Shown here: positions 8,734 to 17,384 of the stretch, piece after piece
Numbering within the stretch: position 1 is the first letter of the stretch
Layout: each line of letters opens with the position of its first letter
DNA from: Candidatus Methanolliviera sp. GoM_oil
GTDB taxonomy: Archaea > Halobacteriota > Methanoliparia > Methanoliparales > Methanoliparaceae
Length of the DNA stretch: 21,049 bases
Direction: 5' to 3'
NCBI GenBank assembly: GCA_902158735.1
Contig: CABGHG010000014.1
Location: 1 to 21,049, forward strand
Program-made: the position numbers and the translations under genes
The notes under the pieces: generated by a model
Told to the model about the DNA's origin: nothing
What the model saw: only the letters and a program-made list of their open reading frames with translations
Database searches by the model: none

Positions 8734-9066
8734 ATGGAAAAAAAGCGAAAATTCAGACCTGATCCTCTACTACGTCTCATGGACCAAGTTCGTCAGGTAT
8801 TAAGTTATCATCACTATTCCTATCGCACTGAAAAGAAATATTGCGACTGGATCTTACTGTACGTTAAATTTCACGGAAGTAGGAAACACCCCAAGGATAT
8901 GGGCAAGACTGAGATCGAAGCCTTTCTCAGGCATTTGGCCACCCATGGCAGGGTTGCCGCATCCACTCAACGACAGGCATTAAATGCCATTGCCTTTCTA
9001 TACAGAGACGTTCTGAACATACCCATTGCAGGGCAAATTCTTCATTTCCGGATGGACACTAGTTAG
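8734..9066 (+). pseudogene. Integron-type (IntI-like) tyrosine integrase, N-terminal fragment
   Basis: Only the N-terminal SAM-like DNA-binding domain of a tyrosine recombinase survives. Residues 11-97 closely follow the IntI pattern (LMDQVRQVLSYHHYSYRTEK, then HLATHGRVAASTQRQALNAI, then FLYRDVL). After about residue 100 the similarity stops and a short tail (QILHFRMDTS) runs to a stop. The catalytic domain with the R-H-R-Y residues, about 220 more residues, is absent from all frames downstream, so this is a 3' deletion rather than a simple frameshift. No good ribosome site precedes ATG 8734. I looked for attI- or attC-like core sites (GTTRRRY) beside it and found none convincing, so an active integron is not supported. 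Confidence 0.8.
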
Positions 9067-9136
9067 ACCATCAATAGATGTTGTGCCTGTCAAGATTTAT
9101 TGCGTTGAAAAGGCAAACATTCTCCTGAAAAGCCGG

Positions 9137-9142
9137 TATAAT
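9137..9142 (+). promoter_or_regulatory. Possible -10 box before the AmpG-like gene
   Basis: A perfect TATAAT occurs 27 bases before the start codon at 9169. The sequence at the -35 position (around 9113-9119, caaaca) is poor, and the TTGAAA at 9105 is 26 bases away, too far for sigma70. A weak promoter is possible but not established. Confidence 0.25.
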
Positions 9143-9168
9143 AAGACAACCCCCGGTAAGGATCCTTG

Positions 9169-10422
9169 ATGCCCGTCAGTCCCAAGAAATTACTCACCCT
9201 TACTGTTCTTTACTTCACCCAGGGACTTCCGTTCGGGTTTTTCGTTCATTATCTCCCGATATATCTCCGCAGACAGGGTGTTTCCCTGGAAGAAATCGGT
9301 TGGCTTGGGCTGCTCGCCCTTCCATGGAGCCTCAAGTTTCTGTGGTCCCCGCTCGTAGACAAGTACTACCTTCCTCGATTGGGCAGACGACGGAGCTGGA
9401 TCATTCCCATGCAGTTCCTCATGGGTCTATCTGTTGTGTTATGCCTTCCGTTTGATTTTGATGAACACCTGAGGTTGTTCCTTGTGTTTATCTTTTTACT
9501 CAACCTGTTCTCCGCTACCCAGGATATTGCAGTAGATGGCTTTGCCGTTGATATCCTCCGTCCTGAAGAGAGGGGTTTGGGAAACAGCGCCCAGGTTGCC
9601 GGTTATAAACTCGGGATGATTTTGGGAGGGGGGCTTCTTGTTGCGTATAGTAATGCTCTGGGGGCTAGGTTGATATTTCCCTTGATGGGCCTCATAATAT
9701 GGACGGCATTACTCCTGCCCCTTTTCATGAAGGAACCTGCGATTCACGGCTCCGGATCCACTGTGACCACACCTAAAATCAACATACTCCGGGACTTGAA
9801 GGTGTTTTTTCGTATGAAAGGGGTATTTATTCTGCTCATTTTCGTAACTTTTTATAAGTTCGGGGAGTCGTTTGGGGGGAGTATGTTCAAGGTATTCCTT
9901 GTTGACCGCGGATTTTCCAACCGGGACATAGGTTTTATTGTAGGGACGTACGGTATCGTGTTTAGCTTCATAGGTTCTGCGGTCGGGGGGTTCCTGGTGA
10001 ACTGGCTGGGTCGTCTTCGTTCCCTCATATATTTTTCTGTGCTTCAGGCGAGTATGCTCATCTGGCTGGGGGTAATGTCAACCACAAAATTCGATTATGC
10101 GATGGCCGTGGTACTCAACTCATTGGAACACCTCTTCGGAGGAATGGTGACTACAGCCTTCTTCACTTTCATGATGGATGTGGTGGACCCGAGGATAGGG
10201 GGAGTGCATTATACGCTTCTGGCAAGTTGTGTGGTAGTGGGTATGACAAGTGCATCGGTTCTGGCTGGATATTTTGGGTCCTGTTTTGGCTATACCCTTC
10301 TCTTTATCTGCGGGGGACTTCTTGCCCTTTTCCCTCTGCTGCTGCTGGGCAGAATCAAAGCCGATGCCATTTACCTGCAATACAATCCGAGGTCATCTAT
10401 GTCCTCTCCTCTTGCAGGGTAA
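9169..10422 (+). CDS. ampG: AmpG-like MFS permease
   Basis: Inner-membrane transporter of the AmpG/PAT group of the major facilitator superfamily. AmpG proper imports anhydro-muropeptides during cell-wall recycling in Gram-negative bacteria. The N-terminal motif order fits: FTQGLPFGFFVHYLPIYLR (16-34), LPWSLKFLWSPLVDKY (51-66), GRRRSWIIPMQ (72-82), then a DIAVDGFAVD segment. About twelve hydrophobic helices are visible over 417 residues. ATG 9169 is preferred to the TTG codon just before it because AAGGA lies six to seven bases upstream. Other PAT members carry acetyl-CoA or drugs, so the exact substrate is uncertain. It lies 3' of the broken integrase and is separated from the exporter operon by its own promoter-bearing gap. 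Confidence 0.82.
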   Translation: MPVSPKKLLTLTVLYFTQGLPFGFFVHYLPIYLRRQGVSLEEIGWLGLLALPWSLKFLWSPLVDKYYLPRLGRRRSWIIPMQFLMGLSVVLCLPFDFDEHLRLFLVFIFLLNLFSATQDIAVDGFAVDILRPEERGLGNSAQVAGYKLGMILGGGLLVAYSNALGARLIFPLMGLIIWTALLLPLFMKEPAIHGSGSTVTTPKINILRDLKVFFRMKGVFILLIFVTFYKFGESFGGSMFKVFLVDRGFSNRDIGFIVGTYGIVFSFIGSAVGGFLVNWLGRLRSLIYFSVLQASMLIWLGVMSTTKFDYAMAVVLNSLEHLFGGMVTTAFFTFMMDVVDPRIGGVHYTLLASCVVVGMTSASVLAGYFGSCFGYTLLFICGGLLALFPLLLLGRIKADAIYLQYNPRSSMSSPLAG

Positions 10423-10468
10423 GACCTCTCATCGCCTTGTATTTGAACCCGGGAATTCCATTTTCTTA

Positions 10469-10496
10469 TTGACTGTCTCTGCGAATTGTGTATAAC
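10469..10496 (+). promoter_or_regulatory. Sigma70 promoter of the exporter operon
   Basis: TTGACT (10469-10474), a 16-base spacer and TATAAC (10491-10496) form a good vegetative promoter in the gap after the AmpG-like gene. Transcription would start near 10503 and run through palindrome copy 1 (10540-10725) before the adaptor gene at 10777, giving a leader of about 270 nt. Confidence 0.55.
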
Positions 10497-10539
10497 CTTT
10501 TTTTGTCGGATGTCGCATAACCGCATCCTTTTCACTCTC

Positions 10540-10725
10540 TAAGGGACGGGGACGAAGTAACTTCCTCAAGTTGGCGCTCAGATTTAGGTTGGATTTGTTC
10601 GATCTTAAAACGCAAAACCGCAGGAATAGTCGAACTGTTTTGAGGATTTTGTGTTTGAAGATCGGACAAAGATGGCCTAAAGATGAGATGCACAAATGGG
10701 GAAGTTATTTCGTCCCCGTCCCTAA
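10540..10725 (-). repeat. Palindromic MITE-like element, copy 1 (inverted relative to copies 2 and 3)
   Basis: The ends read gggacggggacgaagtaact and, on the other strand, gggacggggacgaaataact, so about 26 bases are inverted repeats. The interior is also an imperfect palindrome, with its apex near aatagtcgaactgtttt. The whole 186 bp could fold as one long stem-loop. Copies occur at 17385-17877 (split) and 19293-19479; copy 1 lies in the opposite orientation to both. Flanks of TAA/TTA type hint at a short AT-rich target. There is no coding capacity, so movement would need a transposase in trans. It occupies the leader of the exporter operon. Confidence 0.85.
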
Positions 10726-10776
10726 TGTAATACATAATGGCCGCACCCAGAACCAAGCCCATCAAAGGAGTCGGTG

Positions 10777-11925
10777 GTGAAAAACTATATAGTTGGAATA
10801 GTCGCAGCGCTCCTGGTGTTGCTGGCCGGGTTCTTTATTTATCAAAAGCTCTCCCCTTCAAAACTCCCTTCCAATCTCATAGCCGGCACCGGTAGGATGG
10901 ATGGGGACATAATTGCTTTAAATACAAAATATGCCGGGCGCATCCGATCGATCTTGATCGAAGAGGGGCAAAGGGTTCAAGAAGACGATACTATAGCGAT
11001 TATCAGGAGCGATGAGCTTAAAGCAAAACTGAAAAGCATTGAAGAAACCTTCCAATCCTCCCGGCACAGCGTTATAGCCTTGCAAAAAGAGTATGAAATT
11101 GCCAGTATATTAATTCCCCTTTCCGTAGAAAAGGCAAGAAAAGGTGTAAACATAGCCGTTGCCGGAAAGGCATCGCTACTCCGTTCCATCGACAATCTAA
11201 AGCTCCTGATTATTCAGGATGAAAAGGATTATGCCCGCACAAGGGAACTCTTCGAAAAGGAGCTCATTGAAAAGCATGCGTTTGAACTTGCAAAACTCAA
11301 GCTGGACAGTAACACCAAAGAGCTCGAATCGTCGAAGGAAAAACTGAAACAGGCTCACCATAAGGTCAATATCTCTAAAACGGACGTTAAAATTGCCCGA
11401 ACCCGGCTAAAGAGACTCGAGGCGCTGAGAGCAAAGATAGAGGCTGCCCGTAGTCAGACTGCTTCGCTGGCAGCAAATAAGGAAGAAATGAGGGCAACTA
11501 TAAGAGAGTTGACTATCAGGGCACCCGTCAACGGTGTGGTAATTGAAAAGGTGGCGCGGACCGGAGAGGTGCTGGCTCCTGGAATGGTGGTGGCCACGTT
11601 GATAGACCCTGATCAGCTTTATTTGAAGATGTTTGTGGATACAGTTGAGAACGGAAAGATCAAATTGAATGATAAAGCGGTTATCTTCCTCGATGCCTAT
11701 CCTGATATGGCGATAGATGCAACGGTGATGAGAATAGCACAAAGGGCGGAGTTTACCCCGAAAGAGGTAAATGTCAAGAGCGATCGAATCCAGAGGGTGT
11801 ATGCGGTTCATTTGAAACCGGTTACGCCGGATTATCGTCTGAAACTTGGGATACCTGCAGTCGGCGTAATTACAATTGACGGCAAAGGGTTGCCTGCAAG
11901 TTCCAAAATCCTTGGAGACCTGTAA
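10777..11925 (+). CDS. HlyD-family membrane fusion (periplasmic adaptor) protein, YbhG-like
   Basis: Periplasmic adaptor linking an inner-membrane ABC exporter to an outer-membrane channel. GTG 10777 is preferred to GTG 10774 because AAAGGAG is then six bases upstream. An N-terminal membrane anchor (about 4-22) is followed by the first half of the lipoyl/barrel-sandwich domain (YAGRIRSILIEEGQRVQEDD, 52-71). A long charged coiled-coil hairpin spans about 80-240, and the second lipoyl half (IRAPVNGVVIEKVARTGEVL) lies from about 247, followed by a beta-barrel domain. It is the first gene of a five-gene exporter operon and is preceded by a leader containing a 186-bp palindrome. Confidence 0.9.
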   Translation: MKNYIVGIVAALLVLLAGFFIYQKLSPSKLPSNLIAGTGRMDGDIIALNTKYAGRIRSILIEEGQRVQEDDTIAIIRSDELKAKLKSIEETFQSSRHSVIALQKEYEIASILIPLSVEKARKGVNIAVAGKASLLRSIDNLKLLIIQDEKDYARTRELFEKELIEKHAFELAKLKLDSNTKELESSKEKLKQAHHKVNISKTDVKIARTRLKRLEALRAKIEAARSQTASLAANKEEMRATIRELTIRAPVNGVVIEKVARTGEVLAPGMVVATLIDPDQLYLKMFVDTVENGKIKLNDKAVIFLDAYPDMAIDATVMRIAQRAEFTPKEVNVKSDRIQRVYAVHLKPVTPDYRLKLGIPAVGVITIDGKGLPASSKILGDL

Positions 11926-11982
11926 GTTGTCCGAAAGGGTTCCCCCCTAACCTTCTCGTTTCATACGGGTCACACAAGACCA

Positions 11983-13596
11983 GTGAATTATTTACAGGTA
12001 AATAAAGTCACCGTTTCTTATAAGAAAAAAATAGCGCTCAAACCGGTCAGCTTTGAGGCAAGTCAAGGGAAAATCATAGGGTTTATCGGTGCGGATGGTG
12101 CAGGGAAAAGCTCTTTAATGCACACGATTGCCGGTATCATCAGGTTTGACGGAGAGATAGTATTTTCAAATCAGTCTTATCGTTCTCCCAAAGAAGCGGA
12201 AAGGCTTAAACATCATATTGGGTTTATGCCCCAGGGCCTCGGCTTGATATTATATGAAACATTGAGTGTAAGGGAACACCTGGAATTCTTTGCGGATATT
12301 CGTGGGATCAAAAAAGACAGGGAATTTAAGGCGTATGAAGAGCGATTGTTACATATGGCGGGCCTGTCGCAATTTGTAAGGCGTCTGGCTGGCAATTTGA
12401 GCGGCGGAATGATGCAAAAATTGGCGCTTATCTGTACGCTCCTCCACCGCCCCAGACTCCTGATCTTGGATGAACCGACTACAGGTGTGGACCCCATGAG
12501 CAGGTTAGAGCTGTGGGACATTTTGAGACAGATTGTGGCCGAGGAGCAAACACTTTGCATCGTCAGCACCGCCTATATGGCTGAAGCTGAAAAAATGAAC
12601 AGGGTGCTCCTATTTGAAGATGGTGAAATAATTGCCCAGGGCAAAGCTGAAGAATTGATTGAAGGCATGCGGCCCTTTACCTACCAGGCTGCGCCAGATC
12701 CGGCTGAGCAAACCATCACCATTCACGGATATACATATTCCCTCAACCCTTTAGAGGTCAAACCGAAAGAGCCAACCCTGGAAGCGCTCTTCTTTGTCAA
12801 CTTTCTCAAGAAACGGGGCACAATACCTGAGATTTCGATTGTCCGTAAAGAAGTGGGCGAAACAATCCCTGAAACTATAATGGAAGCCAGGGGACTGACC
12901 AAACGGTTTGGGAGGTTTGTTGCCAATGACAATGTTGATATGCGACTGGACCGGGGTGAGATCTTGGGTCTGCTCGGAGCCAACGGGGCAGGGAAAACTA
13001 CCTTTATCAAGATGCTCCTGGGACTGCTGCCTATGGATGGCGGTGAACTCTTTCTGCTTGAAAAAAGGATTACGAGCGCCAATGACAGGCAGATGTTAAA
13101 GGCAAAGATAGGGTATGTCAGTCAGCACTTTGCTCTTTACAAGGGGATGACCGTAAGGGAAAATTTGCTCTATTTTGCCAATATGCATAAAATAGATCCC
13201 AGACGGGCATTGGAATTGGTCAAAATGTACGCTGATACCTTGGGGTTTTATGATTATTTAGATGTTTTCCCCGGAGATTTGCCTTTAGGGATCAATCAAC
13301 GCTTTTCAGTGGCTGCTGCAATTATCCATGAACCTGTGGTGCTTTTTCTCGATGAACCGACCAGCGGGGTGGATGTTGTGGCAAGAGCCATATTCTGGGA
13401 GATGCTTCAGAAACTCAAGAACGAATGGCAACTTTCCATTTTAGTTACAACCCACTACATGAATGAGGCAGAGTTTTGCGATCGGGTGGTACTCTTGAAG
13501 GGCGGAAAAAAAATAGCCGATGACACGGTTGAACATTTATATCAAAAGCACCCGGATGCGCATAATTTTGAAGATATCTTCTTAGAATATTTCTGA
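11983..13596 (+). CDS. ybhF: Double-NBD ABC exporter ATPase (YbhF-like)
   Basis: A single 537-residue polypeptide carries both ATPase domains of an ABC-2 exporter. NBD1 has Walker A GADGAGKS (36-43), signature LSGGMMQKLAL and Walker B LLILDEPTTGVDP; its H-loop position reads STAYM, with no histidine. NBD2 has Walker A GANGAGKT (332-339), a divergent signature LPLGINQR (433-440), Walker B VVLFLDEPTSGVD and an intact H-loop TTHYM. This asymmetry is, as I recall, usual in YbhF relatives rather than decay. The start is GTG 11983 with no clear ribosome site; the next ATG (12118) lies beyond the Walker A motif and cannot be right. The gene lies 57 bases after the adaptor and 10 bases before the first permease. 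Confidence 0.93.
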   Translation: MNYLQVNKVTVSYKKKIALKPVSFEASQGKIIGFIGADGAGKSSLMHTIAGIIRFDGEIVFSNQSYRSPKEAERLKHHIGFMPQGLGLILYETLSVREHLEFFADIRGIKKDREFKAYEERLLHMAGLSQFVRRLAGNLSGGMMQKLALICTLLHRPRLLILDEPTTGVDPMSRLELWDILRQIVAEEQTLCIVSTAYMAEAEKMNRVLLFEDGEIIAQGKAEELIEGMRPFTYQAAPDPAEQTITIHGYTYSLNPLEVKPKEPTLEALFFVNFLKKRGTIPEISIVRKEVGETIPETIMEARGLTKRFGRFVANDNVDMRLDRGEILGLLGANGAGKTTFIKMLLGLLPMDGGELFLLEKRITSANDRQMLKAKIGYVSQHFALYKGMTVRENLLYFANMHKIDPRRALELVKMYADTLGFYDYLDVFPGDLPLGINQRFSVAAAIIHEPVVLFLDEPTSGVDVVARAIFWEMLQKLKNEWQLSILVTTHYMNEAEFCDRVVLLKGGKKIADDTVEHLYQKHPDAHNFEDIFLEYF

Positions 13597-13606
13597 AGGT
13601 TTTCAA

Positions 13607-14725
13607 GTGAGATTGAGGGTTATTAGGGCCTATTTAATAAAAGAGCTCCTTGACATTTATCGAAGCAAACTCATCCTAATGGTCTATATTATGCCATCGA
13701 TGATCCTGTTGCTTTTTGGTTATGGCATCAAACTGGAAGTCACCGACACCCGCACACTTATTATCGACAACGACCGGAGTAAGCTCTCTTATGAGCTCAT
13801 CAGCACATTTGAACATTCCAAGTATTTCAATACTCAGGTGAAAAACCTATCGGAAGATAATGCCTTGCGTCTGATCAAACAAGATAAAAAGGACTTGATT
13901 ATCATTATCCCCGAATCATTTGAAAGACAACTGCTCAAAGGGTTAAATGTTTCGGTGAACGCATACATAGACGGGGCGTTTCCATCACGGGCCACGACCG
14001 TAGAAAACTATGTCAGGGGAGTTGTTTATGACACCATGATGTATAGACTTGCCACCGGGGATGAAAGCAAGGCCATGGTTATGATCAATGCGCGCAACCT
14101 CTTTAATCAGGCAATGTCTGACAAGAATATGATTGTGCCCGGGCTAATCGGTCTTGTATTGCTCATCGCACCTGCAGTTCTTTCGGCACAGCTCATTGTA
14201 AAAGAGAAGGAGAACGGGACTATCTTTAATTTTTACTCCTCTCCGGTCAGGAAGAGTGAATTCCTGGCAGTAAAGCTCCTTCCTGTGTTTCTGCTCCACA
14301 GCATTAATATCTTTATACTCTTCTTATGGGCTGTATACCTCTTTGAAGTGCCGTTTCGTGGAAGCTTTCTATTGTATGTATTCTCTTCATGTTTATACAT
14401 CATGATCAGTCTATCTATCGGCCTGCTCGTATCAATCATTACTTCTACTCAGATTGTGGCCCTAGTATTGACTCTTATTATCACTATTATCCCCGGATTT
14501 TTGTATTCAGGGATGTTGATGCCTATCAGCTCGATGGAGGGTGAATCTGTCATCGAAGCACATATCTATCCGGTGATGTATTTCAACCATATCCTTTATG
14601 ATGTTTTCCTGGTTGGAGACGGGTTAAGCGCCCCCAAGAACCTGTTCTATTTTCTTCTCTTGGCAGGATATGCTATCCTGCTCCTAACCCTCGGGTCATT
14701 ACTTTTGAAAAAGAGGGCGGCATGA
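13607..14725 (+). CDS. ybhS: ABC-2 type exporter permease 1 (YbhS-like)
   Basis: Inner-membrane half-transporter. TM1 lies at about 22-41, followed by a large extracytoplasmic domain (about 42-170) and five helices from about 175 to the end, the standard ABC-2 layout. The family segment VKEKENGTIFNFYSSPV sits on the cytoplasmic side after TM2. Length is 372 residues. The start is GTG 13607 with GAAGGT six bases upstream. The stop overlaps the next gene by four bases (ATGA), indicating translational coupling and a heterodimer with the following permease. Confidence 0.92.
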   Translation: MRLRVIRAYLIKELLDIYRSKLILMVYIMPSMILLLFGYGIKLEVTDTRTLIIDNDRSKLSYELISTFEHSKYFNTQVKNLSEDNALRLIKQDKKDLIIIIPESFERQLLKGLNVSVNAYIDGAFPSRATTVENYVRGVVYDTMMYRLATGDESKAMVMINARNLFNQAMSDKNMIVPGLIGLVLLIAPAVLSAQLIVKEKENGTIFNFYSSPVRKSEFLAVKLLPVFLLHSINIFILFLWAVYLFEVPFRGSFLLYVFSSCLYIMISLSIGLLVSIITSTQIVALVLTLIITIIPGFLYSGMLMPISSMEGESVIEAHIYPVMYFNHILYDVFLVGDGLSAPKNLFYFLLLAGYAILLLTLGSLLLKKRAA

Positions 14726-15807
14726 GAGCCTTCCTGACCATTGTCGGCAAAGAGTTGCTGGAGTTCTCGCGCTCCTATGGCTTGCTCTTTATCGTGCTAT
14801 ACTCTTTTACTGCAGATATCTATATTGCCGCCAAGGGGATTAATCTCGATGCACGGAACGTGAGCGTAGGGGTGGTGGATTACTCACCCGGTTTTATGAG
14901 TAATAAGATCCTTTCACACCTCCACGCCCCGCAATTTCAGGCCCCTGTCTCTTTTACTTCACAGGATAGACTCATGCGTGCAATACGCAATAAAGAGATT
15001 ATGATCGGTATTGTCTTTGAGGATGATTTTGAGAGGCGGTTTTATGGTAAGAACGCTCCAACACTCAATCTGTTATTAGACGCAACCGCTTCCACCCAGA
15101 GTTTCCTTGCCCTGGGTTATATCCGGCATATTCTCTTGGCATTTCAGGATACCTTATGGCTCGCCCCCGTAAGAATCGAGACGCATAAACTCTTTAATCC
15201 CAATAGTGATCACAGCTATTTCATGGCGCTCTCCGAACTCTTGTCAGTCATAACACTCCTCTCCGTTCTCCTGACCGCAGCCATATTTGTCAAAGAAAAA
15301 GAAAATGGTACCTGGGATATTATGCTCTTGATGCCTGTGAACCCAAAAGTCGTGATCTTGGCTAAAAGTTTGTCCCAGGTAATCATAGTAATGGTTGGCG
15401 TTATCATTAGTGTGGGCATTGTACTCTTCGGGATTTTTGATCTGCCGATGAACGGTTATCTCTCCGTCTTTATGTTACTCACCTTTTTCTATGCCTTTAC
15501 CAGTGCCGGTCTCGGACTCTTTATAGCTTCAGTTGCACGTAATATCATGCAGGTTGCACAGCTTTCCGTCTTGATCATGATGCCGATCATCTTTCTCAGC
15601 GGGGCATGGACACCAGTTTATGCCATGCATCCGATTCTCGAATATCTTTCGATCCTCTCACCGCTTCGCTATTACATTCAAGGGAGTGAAAGCATATTCT
15701 TCAGGGGAACAGAGTTGATGGATCTGTGGAAATATTTTTTCGGTGTTATCGCCCTGGGAGGAGGTCTTTTTTGGTATGGGGCACAGAAAATCGGGAAACT
15801 CTTTTAA
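14722..15807 (+). CDS. ybhR: ABC-2 type exporter permease 2 (YbhR-like)
   Basis: Second half-transporter of the ABC-2 exporter, 361 residues, with the same layout as its neighbour: TM1 about 18-36, an extracytoplasmic domain to about 165, then five or six helices. The matching cytoplasmic segment is VKEKENGTWDIMLLMP, and the NIMQVAQLSVLIMMPIIFLS helix is typical of DrrB/YbhR proteins. The start ATG overlaps the previous stop. After it come 217 bases that hold a separate palindromic repeat before tolC. Confidence 0.92.
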   Translation: MRAFLTIVGKELLEFSRSYGLLFIVLYSFTADIYIAAKGINLDARNVSVGVVDYSPGFMSNKILSHLHAPQFQAPVSFTSQDRLMRAIRNKEIMIGIVFEDDFERRFYGKNAPTLNLLLDATASTQSFLALGYIRHILLAFQDTLWLAPVRIETHKLFNPNSDHSYFMALSELLSVITLLSVLLTAAIFVKEKENGTWDIMLLMPVNPKVVILAKSLSQVIIVMVGVIISVGIVLFGIFDLPMNGYLSVFMLLTFFYAFTSAGLGLFIASVARNIMQVAQLSVLIMMPIIFLSGAWTPVYAMHPILEYLSILSPLRYYIQGSESIFFRGTELMDLWKYFFGVIALGGGLFWYGAQKIGKLF

Positions 15808-15862
15808 GGGATGAGGAAGTCCCCATCCATTAATGCACTCTTGAGAAATGGGGCACGAGCAA

Positions 15863-16003
15863 GTTTCCAATTCAGAAATGAGCAATTTTTTGGAAGGTCA
15901 AAGAAGACAAGGGATTGCGCGGAGGCGTACAAGGGTACGCCGCACAAACAATCCCGCAGACTGACGCAGAAATTGCGGAAAAGTGCCATTTCTGAATGGA
16001 AAC
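15863..16003. repeat. 141-bp palindromic repeat of a different family, directly upstream of tolC
   Basis: The outer arms are gtttccaattcagaaatg (15863-15880) and its near-complement catttctgaatggaaac (15987-16003), differing by one base insertion. Inside lie gggattg/caatccc (15911-15917 and 15949-15955) and a perfect apical hairpin GGCGTAC-AAGG-GTACGCC (15924-15941). The whole unit could fold into one multi-level stem-loop. It shares no sequence with the 186-bp family. Its right end lies 21 bases before the tolC start codon. A long GTG-initiated frame (from 15983) would read out of the repeat into tolC, but the signal peptide argues for ATG 16025. I recall similar sequence dispersed in deltaproteobacterial genomes, without certainty. 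Confidence 0.82.
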
Positions 16004-16024
16004 GAGGAAGAAAAGGAAAAACCG

Positions 16025-17335
16025 ATGAGACACACGATTACGCTTCTAATAATGGTTTGGGGGGTCCTTCTCTTTGCTGAAAAGGATCTCCTTGCCGAAA
16101 ACCTCCGAGAGATCTTGGAGTTGGCCGCAAACAACTTGCAGGTGAGAGCCGCAAAGGTCAAGACAGAAGCCTTCACTAAGGCCTATGAAGCTGCGAAAGG
16201 CGCGAATTACCCGAGACTCGATCTGGAATATGGGGCAACCTATCTCCAGGACAAACCTGTGATGTATGTGGATTCGCAAATGGGGAGGACCGCGTGGCAA
16301 ATCGGGCCCCAAAACCACTATGAGGGGTCACTCACTCTATCATATCCCTTTTTCAGCGGATTTGCTATTACAGCAGGCATCCACAAGGCAAAGCTTGAAT
16401 CTGTTAAGGCGAGCCTTGAGGAAGGAGATGTGAAACGAAACATAACCCTCTCCGTTGTCTCGATCTACTCTCAGACGGTTGCTGTCAAAGAGATTATCAG
16501 TGCCAAGAACGAAGCGCTTCATGCCGCCGAGGAGAGCTTGAAAAAAGCCCAGGGGTTCTATGATCAGGGGCTGATTCCCATTTCACAAGTCTATAATATT
16601 AAAGCCAAGGCCTATGAAATAGATTCTGACCTGATCCATACGCAATACGAAAAGAAGATGCTGTTAAATCAGCTGTCCCATCTGGTGGATACCACCATAT
16701 ATGCTGTGGAAGGTCTGCCGGGTTATCAACCGCTCGAGTTGGCGCTGTTGGTTGATGAGGCGCTAAGAGAAAGGGAGGATATCAAGGCAATACAGACCGC
16801 GCTGGAGATAAGAGAGGAAGAGATCACGATTGCAAAAAGCAGGAACTATCCAGAGGTTTCTCTCTTTGCACAGGCCAGGAGGACCGGTGACAGTCTGAAG
16901 ATCGACGGGGACGACTTCACCAACAAAAACAAAAGCTCTGTTGGTGTCCTTTTTTCATATAATCTCTTTGACGGATTGAATACTAAGCGTAATATCGAGG
17001 CAGCGAAACGCAATGCTAAAATGGTTGAATATCTCCATAACGACTATAGGAATCGAATCCGTACTGAAATCACAAACAGCCACCTCACATTCAGGTCGTT
17101 CCAAGACGAATTAAAGGCCGCCGACAAACGGCTTGATGCCCAGGAGGCCTTTTACGAGCTGACCATGGGTAGATTTGAGAATCAACTAACTTCCACAGAT
17201 GAACTGAGCCGCGCCATAGCCGACCTTGCTGCGGCAAAGGCAAAGTATTTTGCGCTGAAAGCCGAACTCTACAGGTACTATTCCAGGCTCTTATTGGAAG
17301 TATCGTTGAGAAAGTTCGAGAGTACCCTTCAATAG
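16025..17335 (+). CDS. tolC: TolC-family outer-membrane efflux channel
   Basis: Outer-membrane exit duct for the upstream exporter. ATG 16025 has AAGGA seven bases upstream and starts an N-terminal signal peptide (TITLLIMVWGVLLFAEKDLL). The mature part has the TolC duplicated pattern: long amphipathic helices alternating with short beta segments. The first repeat covers roughly residues 30-240 and includes beta segments such as SLTLSYPFFSGF. The second, about 250-430, includes SVGVLFSYNLFDGL. The 436-residue length is normal. E. coli ybhGFSR relies on an unlinked channel, whereas here the channel gene sits in line with the pump, 217 bases after the last permease. It reads convergently toward the glcD-like gene. 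Confidence 0.9.
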   Translation: MRHTITLLIMVWGVLLFAEKDLLAENLREILELAANNLQVRAAKVKTEAFTKAYEAAKGANYPRLDLEYGATYLQDKPVMYVDSQMGRTAWQIGPQNHYEGSLTLSYPFFSGFAITAGIHKAKLESVKASLEEGDVKRNITLSVVSIYSQTVAVKEIISAKNEALHAAEESLKKAQGFYDQGLIPISQVYNIKAKAYEIDSDLIHTQYEKKMLLNQLSHLVDTTIYAVEGLPGYQPLELALLVDEALREREDIKAIQTALEIREEEITIAKSRNYPEVSLFAQARRTGDSLKIDGDDFTNKNKSSVGVLFSYNLFDGLNTKRNIEAAKRNAKMVEYLHNDYRNRIRTEITNSHLTFRSFQDELKAADKRLDAQEAFYELTMGRFENQLTSTDELSRAIADLAAAKAKYFALKAELYRYYSRLLLEVSLRKFESTLQ

Positions 17336-17384
17336 CTGCTCCACAGTTGTGATCCTGCAGAGTTCACAAAAGGTTGCACTCAAC

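Noticed and set aside
13279..13302. NBD2 signature LPLGINQR as a disabling mutation
   Set aside because: To my knowledge LPLG-type signatures are common in the second domain of YbhF relatives. Walker A, Walker B and the H-loop of this domain are intact.
15983..16024. Longer tolC start at GTG 15983
   Set aside because: It starts in the palindromic repeat and puts charged residues before the signal peptide. ATG 16025 has a good ribosome site.
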